Shown here in pieces: positions 1 through 7,606 of a stretch of DNA of 11,641 nucleotides. Positions within the stretch are counted from its first letter, which is position 1, and each line of letters starts with the position of its first letter. The stretch is from Willaertia magna (Eukaryota > Heterolobosea > Eutetramitea > Acrasida > Naegleriidae). Under the pieces are notes generated by a model. That model was not told the DNA's origin, made no database searches, and was given only the letters and a program-made list of their open reading frames with translations. The position numbers and the translations under genes were made by a program. The DNA is taken from the NCBI GenBank assembly GCA_902984215.1, contig CADWAF010003854.1, positions 1-11,641 of the forward strand, in the 5' to 3' direction.

Positions 1-980
1 GTGGGTGTGGCAGGAAGTGGTTTATTGGCGACAGTGTAAACAGTTGCAACTGCAGGTAATTCCACTTGATAATTACATTTAACAATTTTACAAAGATGAA
101 AATAATAAAATAAACAACGATTTAATTCCAATAAATTCTTATCTTTTTGTAAAATTCTAAATAATAAAGTTAAAATTAACTCTACATTGGTAACTTCAAT
201 AACTAAACCTAATAAATATGGTTTTGTTAAATAACTTTTAATTAAATAAAAAAAATCAAAAATTGGATGTAAAATTTCTTCATTTTGAAATACAATATTT
301 ACAAAAAATAAAATATCATTAACAATAATTTTATAATTTTTTGGAATTATCCATTTTAAATAAAAAATCATTTTTGTAATAATTTCTTTTGTTAAAATAT
401 CATTCGCTACAAAAAATTTAATTTCATTACTGCATTGTATAAATTTATCATTTTCCTTGTCATTAATCATTTCAACGGTTTGAAATTGTGTAAATTTATT
501 GTAACGTATAAAATATTCAATTAAATAAAAAAATGAAATTAAAATTTGTTGATTATTTGATTGTAAAATTAATGTAACTAATTCTTTTTTAAATAAATCT
601 ATTCTTTCTTCATTTATTAAAAATTTCCATTGTAAAGAATTATCAACTTTTTTTACAACTTTTTGTAAACAAATATTTGTAAATCTCGATATAGTTATTG
701 ATTGTATTAATTTATTAAAATATTCTAAAAACTTTAAACAAACTTCTCTAAAATTAGAATCATTTAAAAATACAATTACAACAGCATTTAAATTAGAAAC
801 CATTTCTATATATGTAGCTACTTCCTTTAACATTATTTTTTTATAGAAAATGACATTTGAATATTTTCTTTTTTTTGACAATTCAAATTCATTTTTCAGT
901 CTTATGGATAAACTATGAATTCCAGTTTCTTTTAAAAAGAAAAAAAATCTTTCAAAATCATCTTGTAATGGCACTGTCAT
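1..980 (-). CDS. Unrecognised Phe/Leu/Ile-rich protein, N-terminal part, cut by the left edge
   Basis: The minus strand is open from an ATG at 980-978 to the left edge, giving 326 codons and no stop; the protein continues outside the window. An in-frame TAA lies about 45 bases upstream, so this is the first ATG unless the leader is spliced (see 1007-1050). The product starts MTVPLQDDFERFFFFLKETG and is rich in Phe, Leu, Ile, Lys and Asn. Hydrophobic residues are spaced as in stacked amphipathic helices, as in ARM/HEAT-type repeats, but I recognise no family or catalytic motif. TTA, ATT and AAA codons dominate, as in the neighbours, and the frame is unbroken for nearly 1 kb, so it is very probably coding. 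The last 19 residues seen (positions 2-58) switch to an Ala/Pro/Thr/Val-rich, much more GC-rich stretch, perhaps the start of a disordered or repetitive region. It is the only gene candidate at this edge. Confidence 0.72.
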   Translation of the reverse strand, partial: MTVPLQDDFERFFFFLKETGIHSLSIRLKNEFELSKKRKYSNVIFYKKIMLKEVATYIEMVSNLNAVVIVFLNDSNFREVCLKFLEYFNKLIQSITISRFTNICLQKVVKKVDNSLQWKFLINEERIDLFKKELVTLILQSNNQQILISFFYLIEYFIRYNKFTQFQTVEMINDKENDKFIQCSNEIKFFVANDILTKEIITKMIFYLKWIIPKNYKIIVNDILFFVNIVFQNEEILHPIFDFFYLIKSYLTKPYLLGLVIEVTNVELILTLLFRILQKDKNLLELNRCLFYYFHLCKIVKCNYQVELPAVATVYTVANKPLPATP

Positions 981-1339
981 TACATGTACTGTTATTATTA
1001 TTGTACCTGTTTTTGTAATTGTTTAAAAGTATTTGGTCTAGTCAACTAACCTGCAAAAATGTCACACCAGAATGTGTTTGTTGTGGTTGTATTTTTTTTA
1101 AACTTGTGTTTTCATTAAAATATTCTTATTCGTATATTGTAAGGAAAAATAGAATACTTTAAATAGTTTTTGTTGTAAAGGCAGGAAAAAGATAAAAGTA
1201 GTCAACTACTGTTTTTAAAACATTTTTACAAAAACATGTAATATAACAAACTAGAAACAAAATTTGCGACAAAATATGAGCTGAATTAAAATTGAACGCA
1301 TCTATTTTATAAATTTATAAAACAATGTTTTAAAAAGTT
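981..1339. other. Intergenic region between two minus-strand genes
   Basis: This 359-base AT-rich stretch holds the 5' flank of the left-edge gene and the 3' flank of the PX gene. I see no open frame of note and no RNA gene. It contains the possible leader intron (1007-1050) and two copies of TAGTCAACTA (1039-1048 and 1199-1208), the second inside GTAGTCAACTAC, whose 5-base arms form an inverted repeat. Confidence 0.6.
1007..1050 (-). other. Possible leader intron (44 bp) upstream of the left-edge gene
   Basis: The minus strand reads TTTGCAG then GTTAGT at 1050-1045, and AAAACAG ending at 1007. This is a plausible GT-AG intron of the same size as those in the TOG-TACC gene (45 and 49 bp). 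Joining it keeps the downstream frame open, but the upstream exon has an in-frame stop and no ATG, so it would be a 5' untranslated intron or a chance match. Confidence 0.25.
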
Positions 1340-2384
1340 TTAGACTTTCTTTCCCTCAAAATAATTAGTTACCACTTCTGGACAACCACCAAGGTAAATT
1401 AAATAAGTGCGATAAAAATCTTCTGGTAAATCCGTGTAAGAAAATATTTCATTGTAATAATTTTCTAATTGACGTTTTCTTTCTTCTATATTTTCAGTCT
1501 TTAAATTACCAAATAATTTCTTTGTAGATTAATAATAATATAAAAAAAAATTGTAAACAATAAATATGTAAATGTTAATAATGAATAAATGGTTCAAAAC
1601 GTACCTTTTTAGGAAATTTAGGCAAAGTAAGTCCATAATTTTTCTTTAACCCTTTTTCAAATTGATTATGTAAATCTAATAATTCAGAATATCTGTTTAT
1701 TCTCTCACAAACAATTGTTCTTTCATCGGTAAGTGTCATACTTGTTAAAGCATAATGAACTGTATCATCCCTTACTGTATGATCCATAATTAGAAAAACT
1801 ACTGGAATTTTAGGAGGGTTTGGTAATAAACTATAAGTTGGATGATTTAAAATACTGTCAGGAATAAAATCTTTAATTTCTTTCCAAATGTTTGTTCTAC
1901 AATGATTTCTGAGTAGCCAATAAATTACTGTAAAGTTTGCTCTCATTTCAATAGGAATTTTAGGAAATAGTTTTGGATTGTAAGTGACAGTTCTAATACA
2001 CACTGTTTCATTCATTAACATTTCTTTTGTAAAATTAAAGTACATGTCAGTTGTATGGTGAAGAATTTCTAAACAAATGTCAATATCATTTTGTAATTCT
2101 TTTGGTAATAAAGTATAAAAAGATTTAAGCTCATTATAATTATAGCTAGATACTTTCATTTGTTTTTCTTGTTCTTCTTCTGTTTGTTCTTCATCAATTA
2201 AAACAAATCCAAGCTTTTTAATTATCATTAAAACAAAATCTTTATCTTTTTGTAATTCAGCTGAAGAAAATTGATAAATAGTAGATAATGCAAAAGGAAC
2301 CATGTCGCAATAACAATAGCCAAATACTTCTTTTGAAAGTTTTTCTTTATCGTTTTTGATTTCTGGAGATAGCTGTTTTAACAT
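1340..2384 (-). CDS. DUF4116-like repeat and PX-domain protein (two exons)
   Basis: Exon 1 is 2384-1605 (260 codons) and exon 2 is 1519-1340 (59 codons plus TAA), giving 319 residues. Residues about 40-180 hold three or four degenerate repeats of the DUF4116 type (ELQKDKDFVL, then LPKELQNDIDICLEIL), a helical module of unknown function common in some protists. Residues about 195-303 form a PX domain, which binds phosphoinositides on endosomal membranes. Seen here are R231-Y232-S233, LPKFPKK at 254-260, KLFG at 261-264 and R274 in IEERKRQLENYY. These match the Arg, Tyr, Lys and Arg that contact PI3P in p40phox-type PX domains (family knowledge), so PI3P binding is likely. The second half of the PX domain appears only after splicing. 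An ATG-TAA start-stop lies four bases before the start codon. A trafficking or sorting role is inference. Confidence 0.85.
1520..1604 (-). other. Spliceosomal intron (85 bp) inside the PX domain
   Basis: The donor is AAAAAG then GTACGT (from 1604) and the acceptor is CTACAAAG ending at 1520; phase 0. Splicing joins ...FPKK to KLFGNL..., restoring the conserved PX sequence and a 319-residue protein. Reading through adds nine unrelated residues and stops at 1575. Confidence 0.9.
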
Positions 2385-2387
2385 TTT

Positions 2388-2393
2388 TTACAT
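2388..2393 (-). promoter_or_regulatory. Start-stop upstream frame (ATG TAA)
   Basis: On the minus strand ATG is followed at once by TAA, and the PX gene ATG begins three bases later (2384). If transcription starts upstream, ribosomes would meet this minimal frame first; if the leader is only a few bases long it is irrelevant. The transcription start is not known. Confidence 0.35.
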
Positions 2394-2676
2394 TGACAAA
2401 TCAAATTGATTTTTGACGTTTTCTTTTAAGCCGTTTCTTTTGATGCACTTTTAAGAACAATTTGAATTTATAATTTGAAAATTAAATGATTACAGCTGTG
2501 TAGATTAACCAGTCCATTCTGTCTTCTATTGGAATGAATTACTAATTTTATATTGGAATGTTGTTGTAACAATTCTAAACCACAAACTACAAAGAAAAAC
2601 AAGTAACTAAATTTTACTGTAGTTATAGACGGCGCCATAAATTATTTGCAATCTCGGAATGTACTGTTGTAAAGGA

Positions 2677-2683
2677 TATAAAA
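2677..2683 (+). promoter_or_regulatory. TATA box candidate for the gene at 2766
   Basis: TATAAAA lies 83 bases before the start codon. A start site about 30 bases downstream (near 2710) would give a leader of roughly 55 bases and exclude the upstream ATG at 2684. In AT-rich DNA the match has limited weight. Confidence 0.35.
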
Positions 2684-2761
2684 ATGACATTTTCACAATT
2701 TCACAAAAATAAAATCAACAAAAAAATTCACCACGTTGAATCAATAATAACAAGCAATTAA
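2684..2761 (+). promoter_or_regulatory. Upstream frame of 25 codons before the 2766 gene
   Basis: An ATG overlapping the TATA-like run opens a 25-codon frame that stops with TAA four bases before the main ATG. It would matter for translation only if transcripts begin upstream of 2684; the TATA-like box argues against that. Confidence 0.25.
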
Positions 2762-2765
2762 GGAA

Positions 2766-3440
2766 ATGGTAAAAAGAGAAGGAACAAAATTCGGGATTGC
2801 CACTAATAATACATTAAAATATAATTCAATCATCGACGCTAAACAAAAATTAGAAACTGGTGAAATTTATTTATATTTAAAAAACAAAGATAATCAAGAT
2901 CTTTCTGAAACAATTAGATATTCATTAAATAAACATAATAGATGGGAATTATTAGATCATCCACTTGCTAAATATGATAACAATGATTTTCATAATAATA
3001 ATAATGAAATTAATAAAAGTGAAAGAAAAGAAATGAATAAATTAAATAAAAAAATTGAATTTGAAAAACAATTAATTAAAAATAAATATCAAAAAAGACA
3101 AATAAAGAAAGAAGAACAAGAAGAATTAAATAAAAAGAAAGAAATAATTGACAGTCATGTTGATAAAGAAAGAGAACAAAAGGAAGAAGAAGTTAAAATT
3201 AAAGTAAAAAAACAAAAAGAACCTTATGAATGTACTATTTATAGTTATAATTATGGTAAAGATAGAATGGATGATGATAAAGAAGAAGGATCTATAGAGA
3301 TACATGTAAGACCAAGTAAAAATGAAATTTATAAGAAAAATCAATTGAGAGATGGGGAAATTGATTTTGATTATCATTATAATAAAAAAGGAAATAGAAA
3401 TTTAAAGAAGGAAAATTTTAAAAAGGATATATTTATATAA
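2766..3440 (+). CDS. Lys/Glu-rich hypothetical protein with central charged helix
   Basis: A 224-residue single-exon frame, ATG to TAA, in context AAGGAAATGG. I do not recognise it. Residues 1-65 look like a small mixed fold (MVKREGTKFGIATNN, then EIYLYLKNKD and RWELLDHPLAKYD). Residues about 80-150 are dominated by Lys, Glu, Gln and Asn and should form a long charged, possibly coiled-coil helix. The C-terminal part (about 153-224) returns to Tyr/Ile-containing segments (YECTIYSYNYGKDRMDDD, EGSIEIHVRPS) and ends strongly basic. There are no membrane segments and no signal peptide. The only intergenic DNA between it and the convergent 2H phosphoesterase gene is about 106 bp. Codon choice matches the neighbours, so it is probably a real gene, perhaps lineage-specific. 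Confidence 0.72.
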   Translation: MVKREGTKFGIATNNTLKYNSIIDAKQKLETGEIYLYLKNKDNQDLSETIRYSLNKHNRWELLDHPLAKYDNNDFHNNNNEINKSERKEMNKLNKKIEFEKQLIKNKYQKRQIKKEEQEELNKKKEIIDSHVDKEREQKEEEVKIKVKKQKEPYECTIYSYNYGKDRMDDDKEEGSIEIHVRPSKNEIYKKNQLRDGEIDFDYHYNKKGNRNLKKENFKKDIFI

Positions 3441-3450
3441 TAAAATATTC

Positions 3451-3477
3451 TTGTAATTATTTTGTAACTTATTGTAA
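3451..3477 (+). terminator. Three spaced TTGTAA motifs in the 3' flank, possible 3'-end signal
   Basis: TTGTAA occurs at 3451, 3462 and 3472, just after the TAA at 3438-3440, with 11- and 10-base spacing. It may be part of a 3' processing or 3' UTR element. The motif is common in this AT-rich DNA, so the call is tentative. Confidence 0.25.
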
Positions 3478-3546
3478 AATATAAATTACTAAATTGATTA
3501 ATTAATCTCATAGAGCTCTAATTTTATACAAATTTATTTATTTACA

Positions 3547-4167
3547 TTATTTCTTAATTATTCCCTTTAATGGAATTCTATAAATAATTGAAAATGGAGT
3601 ATCTTTACTATTTCTAAAAATCATACAAACATCTCTAACTACAACCTTTAAATCTTTCCAATTTTCTTCAAATTGTTTCTTTCTCTTTTCAACTTCAAAT
3701 TTAGAAAAATATCCAACTGTCATATGTGGTATAAATCCTTCTTCAGATAATTTTGATTTATGATCACAATAAGGAAAAACATTTTCAATTACTTTATGTA
3801 ATTCTTTTAATTTTTCTTTTCCTTCTAAATCACTTTCTAACCATAATACACATTTATTTCCACTTGTAAAATAATTCATATTTGAGAATGTACATTCAAA
3901 TGGTGGAATATCTTCTAATGCTTTTTCTAATTTTTCTTTTCCTTGATTGAAAAACCTTTCTGGAATAAATGGAAATAAGAAATTAATATGTGGTGGCCAC
4001 CTTTTAAAACCTGAATCATATTTTCTTCTAATATCTTGAATTCCAGAACTTTCCCATATTTCTTCATCTGGTATATAACAACAGGCTGTGTGGAATGCAG
4101 TTTTAGTATTTAAATTAATATCTTCTTCCGTTTGGAAAACTATATCGTCATTGTCATTTGGAATCAT
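3547..4167 (-). CDS. 2H phosphoesterase (2'-5' RNA ligase / cyclic phosphodiesterase superfamily)
   Basis: The frame is open from 4206, but its first codon is TTG and the first ATG is at 4167-4165, giving 206 residues; I choose this ATG. Two histidine motifs mark the superfamily: RWPPHINFLFPF with H60, and IPHMTVGYF with H148, about 88 residues apart and each on a beta strand. H148-M-T fits the usual HxT; the first reads HxN, a variant I believe occurs in related eukaryotic proteins. Enzymes of this superfamily act on 2',3'-cyclic phosphates or 2'-5' linked RNA and nucleotides, with the two His as general acid and base. The length suits a single 2H domain with a short N-terminal extension. 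No signal peptide or membrane segment is seen, so it is probably cytosolic or nuclear. The substrate cannot be read from the sequence; tRNA-splicing ends or cyclic nucleotide products are possibilities. Confidence 0.87.
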   Translation of the reverse strand: MIPNDNDDIVFQTEEDINLNTKTAFHTACCYIPDEEIWESSGIQDIRRKYDSGFKRWPPHINFLFPFIPERFFNQGKEKLEKALEDIPPFECTFSNMNYFTSGNKCVLWLESDLEGKEKLKELHKVIENVFPYCDHKSKLSEEGFIPHMTVGYFSKFEVEKRKKQFEENWKDLKVVVRDVCMIFRNSKDTPFSIIYRIPLKGIIKK

Positions 4168-4315
4168 TTTTTTTTTATTTTTTTTTCGTTTACAAAATGA
4201 GTTCAATTACAAAATGTGTCTTGAAATGGTTCACACAAGGTGCAACTTCCATGAAGAAGGAGCTTAATGAACTGAATTGTTTTTAATTTTGTTTTTAATT
4301 GTTTATTATTTTAAG

Positions 4316-7253
4316 TTAGTTGAATTGAGGTGAATGACTTGACTTTTGATCTTCAATCTTCACTAAAAGTTGATTGCATATATCTAATAATTCCTTATTT
4401 TCTTTTTCTTTTGCTTTTAATTTAAGTTCTAATTGTTTTCGTTTATCTTCCTCTTGTTTTAGTTTTTCTTCTAAATCACTTAAGATTGCAGAAGAAATTC
4501 CACCAGTCTTTGAAGAGGAAGATATTATATTCTTTAAAGCTTCAATTTCATTTGATTTGTCATATATCTTTGCCTTTAATTTTTGATTTTCTTCATAAAA
4601 AACGTGAAGTGATTTTTGTAATTCTTCATTTCTATCTTCCACCTTAATTTTCTCAGATGTATTCTTTTTTAGTTCTTCATCAGATTCTAATAGTTTTTTA
4701 TGTAGCTCATTATTTTCTTTAGTTAATTTTTCGTTTGAGGTTTCTAAATTCTTTATCTTATCTTCTAATGCTTTTAATTGTGTTTTATTGGTGGCCACTG
4801 ATTTTGTTTTCTTAAGTTTATCATTTAATTTAAATATTTCTTTATCTTTGTCCTCAGAACTAGTTCTTATTAAAGTTATTTCCTGTTGAAGTTGTATTAC
4901 TGTTTGCTCTAAAGTAGCCTTTGCAATACTAAGCTCTTTAAGCTTTCCATTAGCTCCTGATAATTGTTCTTCAGCGTGCCCCTTTAATAAATTATACTTA
5001 TTCTCATATAATTTGAGATCTTTGTAAGAACTTTGAAGTTTTTCTTTATAAAGCGATTCTTTTTGTATTAACTTTTCATTCAACAGTTTTAATTCAACAT
5101 ATCTACTTCTTAACTCTTTGAATGATGATTCAATCTTTGAGTAATCAATTAATAGTTGAGTATATTGTGACTTTATACCTTCCTTTTCCTTATCATCTCC
5201 ACTTTTTAAAGCTAAATTCTTAAATTCTTTTTCGTAATTTTGTACAAAAGTTTCTAATTCTCTCCTTCTCCTTATTTCATTGTTTAATTTTTGTTCCAAT
5301 TCATCATAATCAGCTGTGACAATAGCCATTTCTTTCAAAGCTTGTTGAATTCCTTCTTGTTTTGCTCTTTGTATATCCTCTTCAGTGTACAAATATTTAA
5401 CATCCAAACTATCCAGTTTCTTATTTGTTGAAAGAGATTCCTTTTTCTGTTTTGAATTGCTAGGGGAAACTTTTTTCTCCATCTTTTCAGGCGTTTTAAA
5501 AGCAGGGGCTTTTTGTTTTGTATTAGTTGGTGTAGATAATTTCTTTTGGTTTCTATTCGTTGGAGAATTTATCTTATTATTTTCAATTGAAAGAGATTTA
5601 GGTGTACCTTTAGAAAGCTCAAAAAGCTTACCAATATCTTTTGGAGAATCGTTTTTTATCTCTGTTCTTTCAGTGTTGATGGGCGTTGATGGTGATCTCT
5701 TTTCTGTATGATTATTCAATATCAAATTTATATCTTCCTTAATTGAAAGTTCTTCTAGCTCTATTTTATCATCTGAAGAGTGATGCCCCATTAAAACAGG
5801 TGAATCACTGGGAGAAATATCGTTTTTTGCAAAGTACGTCAGTATTTTAGTTGCAGTGAGTTCTGATTCATTATTCCCAACAAACTCATCACAACTATCC
5901 TTAGTACCTATATCTTCGAATGAAAATTCATCATCGCTACAACTAATTGAGGGACTTTCCTCAATATTTGATTCACTGCTATTTGTAATAATTGTACCAC
6001 TATAACCAATTTCACTATCCTCTCTAATCTCCCCTTTCTCATTATTGCTTAAATTATCAACCTCTTCTTTTTGTTTTGTTTCTTCTTCTTTTTCTTCCGT
6101 ATCATTTTCCATCTCCTTTGAAATTAACTCTTCCTTTGCGTTAATTGTGTTACTCTCCACAACCAAAGGTGAAATTTTATTAATACCATTATCCCCTTCT
6201 AAACTATCCAAATGAAGTACCTTTGTGACATCCTCAACAGCCGTTAAAACAATTTGATCTTTTTCTTCCTTTTGTATTTTAGACAAAATTCTAAAAATTT
6301 TAACTTTATCAAAAAATCCACCACCTTCTTGATTTTGGTGATGAAGAATCTTTATGTATTTCATTGCTGCAATCTTTACATCTCTATTATTTTGATTTAT
6401 ACTATCCTCCAAAAAATCTTCAAATAATAAATAATCTTCTTTTCTTATTCTATTCGGTTGCCTTAATATTTCTTCCATACAACCCCTACAAGATCTATTT
6501 ATTAAAGTTAAATTAACCATTATGATAATTATTACTTACGATGAGATGGATTGTATAATTGATAAATTTCCTTTCAATATAGGTTTAATTAATGTAGATC
6601 CATAAGATTGAAAATCTTCTTTTAAAAAATTACAAATTGAAACTATAACATCACATGAAGATTTTACAATAGATGACCTAAGATCTGAAAGCTTTAATAA
6701 AATTAAAAATTATAATTCCAATAACATTATTAAAACTTACCATTAAAATTAAAGCTTCCTTAATTTCCGAAAATATTTTCTCTCCTTTAATTTTACTGAT
6801 TTTATTTGATGTAATGATATCTTCAATTTCTTGAAGGCAATCAAGTTTTGTACTCCAATGAGCATCATTAGAATGTAATTTACTAATAATTTCTTGTTCT
6901 TCAGATGATATTTCATTAGATAAGTTTTTTAAGGCTTCTTCTGTATTTTCTTCTTCGTCTTCTTGCACTTCTTCTTTTCGATTCTCTTCATCTTGTTTCT
7001 CAACCAACGTTTCAGGGTAAGATCTCGTAGTAGTTGTAGCTATAAATGTATTAGGTATATTTATTAAAGGACTTTCCTCAATTTCATAACCAGGTATACT
7101 TGTAGTGAATATTAAGTTAGAATTTATTATTTGTTGTTGATCCAAATTATTATTAGAATCATGGTAAGCTATTATCGTTCCGCTATCAATTTCATCATGA
7201 ATAATATTATTTTCTAAATTTTCTTCTTTCTTTTCTTCAATAATCGAGGTCAT
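4316..7253 (-). CDS. TOG-TACC fusion protein, CLASP-type TOG domain (three exons)
   Basis: Exons are 7253-6741, 6691-6540 and 6494-4316, giving 947 residues. Residues 1-115 are acidic and disordered, with a T-S-I-P (51-54) resembling EB-binding SxIP. Residues about 117-320 form one TOG/CLASP_N domain, a HEAT-repeat tubulin-binding fold: HWSTKLDCLQEIEDII, then LSDLRSSIVKSSCDVI, then SSCRGCMEEILRQPN. Residues about 320-580 are a low-complexity linker with a dozen Ser/Thr-Pro sites. From about 597 to the end runs a coiled coil that I assign to TACC: ELETFVQNYEKEF, KYNLLKGHAEEQLSGAN (HAEEQL at 728-733), and LLDICNQLLVKIED near the C-terminus. A 60-residue block ending in HAEEQLSGAN aligns without gaps to the TACC family pattern as I know it; between it and the end is a coiled-coil extension longer than usual. 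Likely role (inference): microtubule plus-end, spindle or centrosome regulation. A short upstream frame overlaps the start. Confidence 0.88.
6495..6539 (-). other. Spliceosomal intron 2 of the TOG-TACC gene (45 bp)
   Basis: The donor is CATCTCATC then GTAAGT (from 6539) and the acceptor is AATAAATAG ending at 6495. Exon 2 ends with two bases of a codon and exon 3 supplies the third (TC-A, Ser). Splicing links ...IIQSIS to SSCRGCMEEI, continuous in the TOG fold. Without splicing the exon 2 frame stops at once in the donor (G TAA). Confidence 0.88.
6692..6740 (-). other. Spliceosomal intron 1 of the TOG-TACC gene (49 bp)
   Basis: The donor is TTAATG then GTAAGT (from 6740) and the acceptor is TTATTAAAG ending at 6692; phase 0. 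Splicing joins ...KEALILM to LSDLRSSIVK. The next AG seven bases further on would give a rapid stop, so it is not used. Confidence 0.88.
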
Positions 7254-7276
7254 TCGATTTCATTAATTTTTTCCAT
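7250..7276 (-). promoter_or_regulatory. Upstream frame of 8 codons overlapping the TOG-TACC start (ATGA)
   Basis: An ATG at 7276 opens eight codons ending in TGA at 7252-7250, so the stop shares bases with the main ATG (7253-7251). This arrangement allows termination and re-initiation at the main start. Another out-of-frame ATG lies between the two. It is relevant only if transcripts start upstream of 7276. Confidence 0.35.
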
Positions 7277-7606
7277 AAATTTTTTTTTGTAATTCTTTTA
7301 GCGCCAAAATCTGTTTCATCCAGTTCTTAGTTCTATTGGATGCTTATTCCGATCGCAATTCCATCATTTAAATAACAAAAAGTTGATACATGTATTGCCA
7401 ATAAATCAATAAGAACTATATCGTAAAAACATAGAAAATTATTGTTTCATTATTCAAACTTAATTTATGAACCAAAAAGCTTTCTTTTATTAATTGTCCT
7501 GTTGTATTAGTACATCAACAATCACATTTCAATTGAATTTTAAACTTATTTTTTTTATTTAAAAAAAGGGCGTATCACTATAAGTGAAAGATGGTATGAA
7601 GGAAAG
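7254..7606. other. Divergent promoter region between the TOG-TACC gene and the papain-like gene
   Basis: This 353-base spacer separates two divergently transcribed genes. It contains one E2F-like site (7301-7309), long A/T runs, upstream short frames at both borders and a small hairpin CACTATAAGTG (7576-7586) close to the right-hand start. I see no RNA gene or longer coding frame. Confidence 0.55.
7301..7309 (-). promoter_or_regulatory. E2F-like site TTTTGGCGC
   Basis: The minus strand reads TTTTGGCGC, matching the E2F/DP consensus TTTSSCGC, 48 bases before the TOG-TACC start codon. GCGC is very rare in this window, which raises its weight. Cell-cycle control of a microtubule/spindle gene would make sense, but binding is inference. 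Confidence 0.4.

Larger units (their letters stand above)
2385..2765. other. Divergent intergenic region between the PX gene and the Lys/Glu-rich gene
   Basis: This 381-base spacer must hold the promoters of both flanking genes. It contains a 7-base inverted repeat with a one-base centre (2398-2412, AAATCAA-A-TTGATTT) just upstream of the PX gene start, a GGCGCC palindrome at 2631-2636 in otherwise GC-poor DNA, and a TATAAAA box at 2677-2683 pointing to the right-hand gene. No coding frame of interest apart from a 25-codon upstream frame (2684-2761). Confidence 0.6.

Noticed and set aside
3126..3377. Minus-strand frame encoding a Phe/Ile-rich, membrane-like protein
   Set aside because: It is the complement of the Lys/Glu-rich coding sequence; AAA/GAA codons read backwards give Phe and Ser/Leu codons.
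4168..4206. N-terminal extension of the 2H phosphoesterase with 13 more residues
   Set aside because: Its first codon is TTG, not ATG. In a eukaryotic gene the ATG at 4167 is the natural start; the added residues are a low-complexity Lys/Asn run.
4374..5711. Plus-strand frames at 4374-4586 and 5385-5711
   Set aside because: Shadows of the TACC and linker coding sequence on the other strand, with Phe/Ser-rich composition and no domain.
5952..5960. GGACTTTCC, an NF-kappaB-like site, also at 7069
   Set aside because: Both copies are inside coding sequence and are explained by the repeated IEESP motif.
6495..6520. Separate start (Met at 6520) for a coiled-coil gene independent of the TOG half
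   Set aside because: This Met lies inside the 45-base intron. Splicing joins exon 2 to exon 3 in the middle of the TOG fold.
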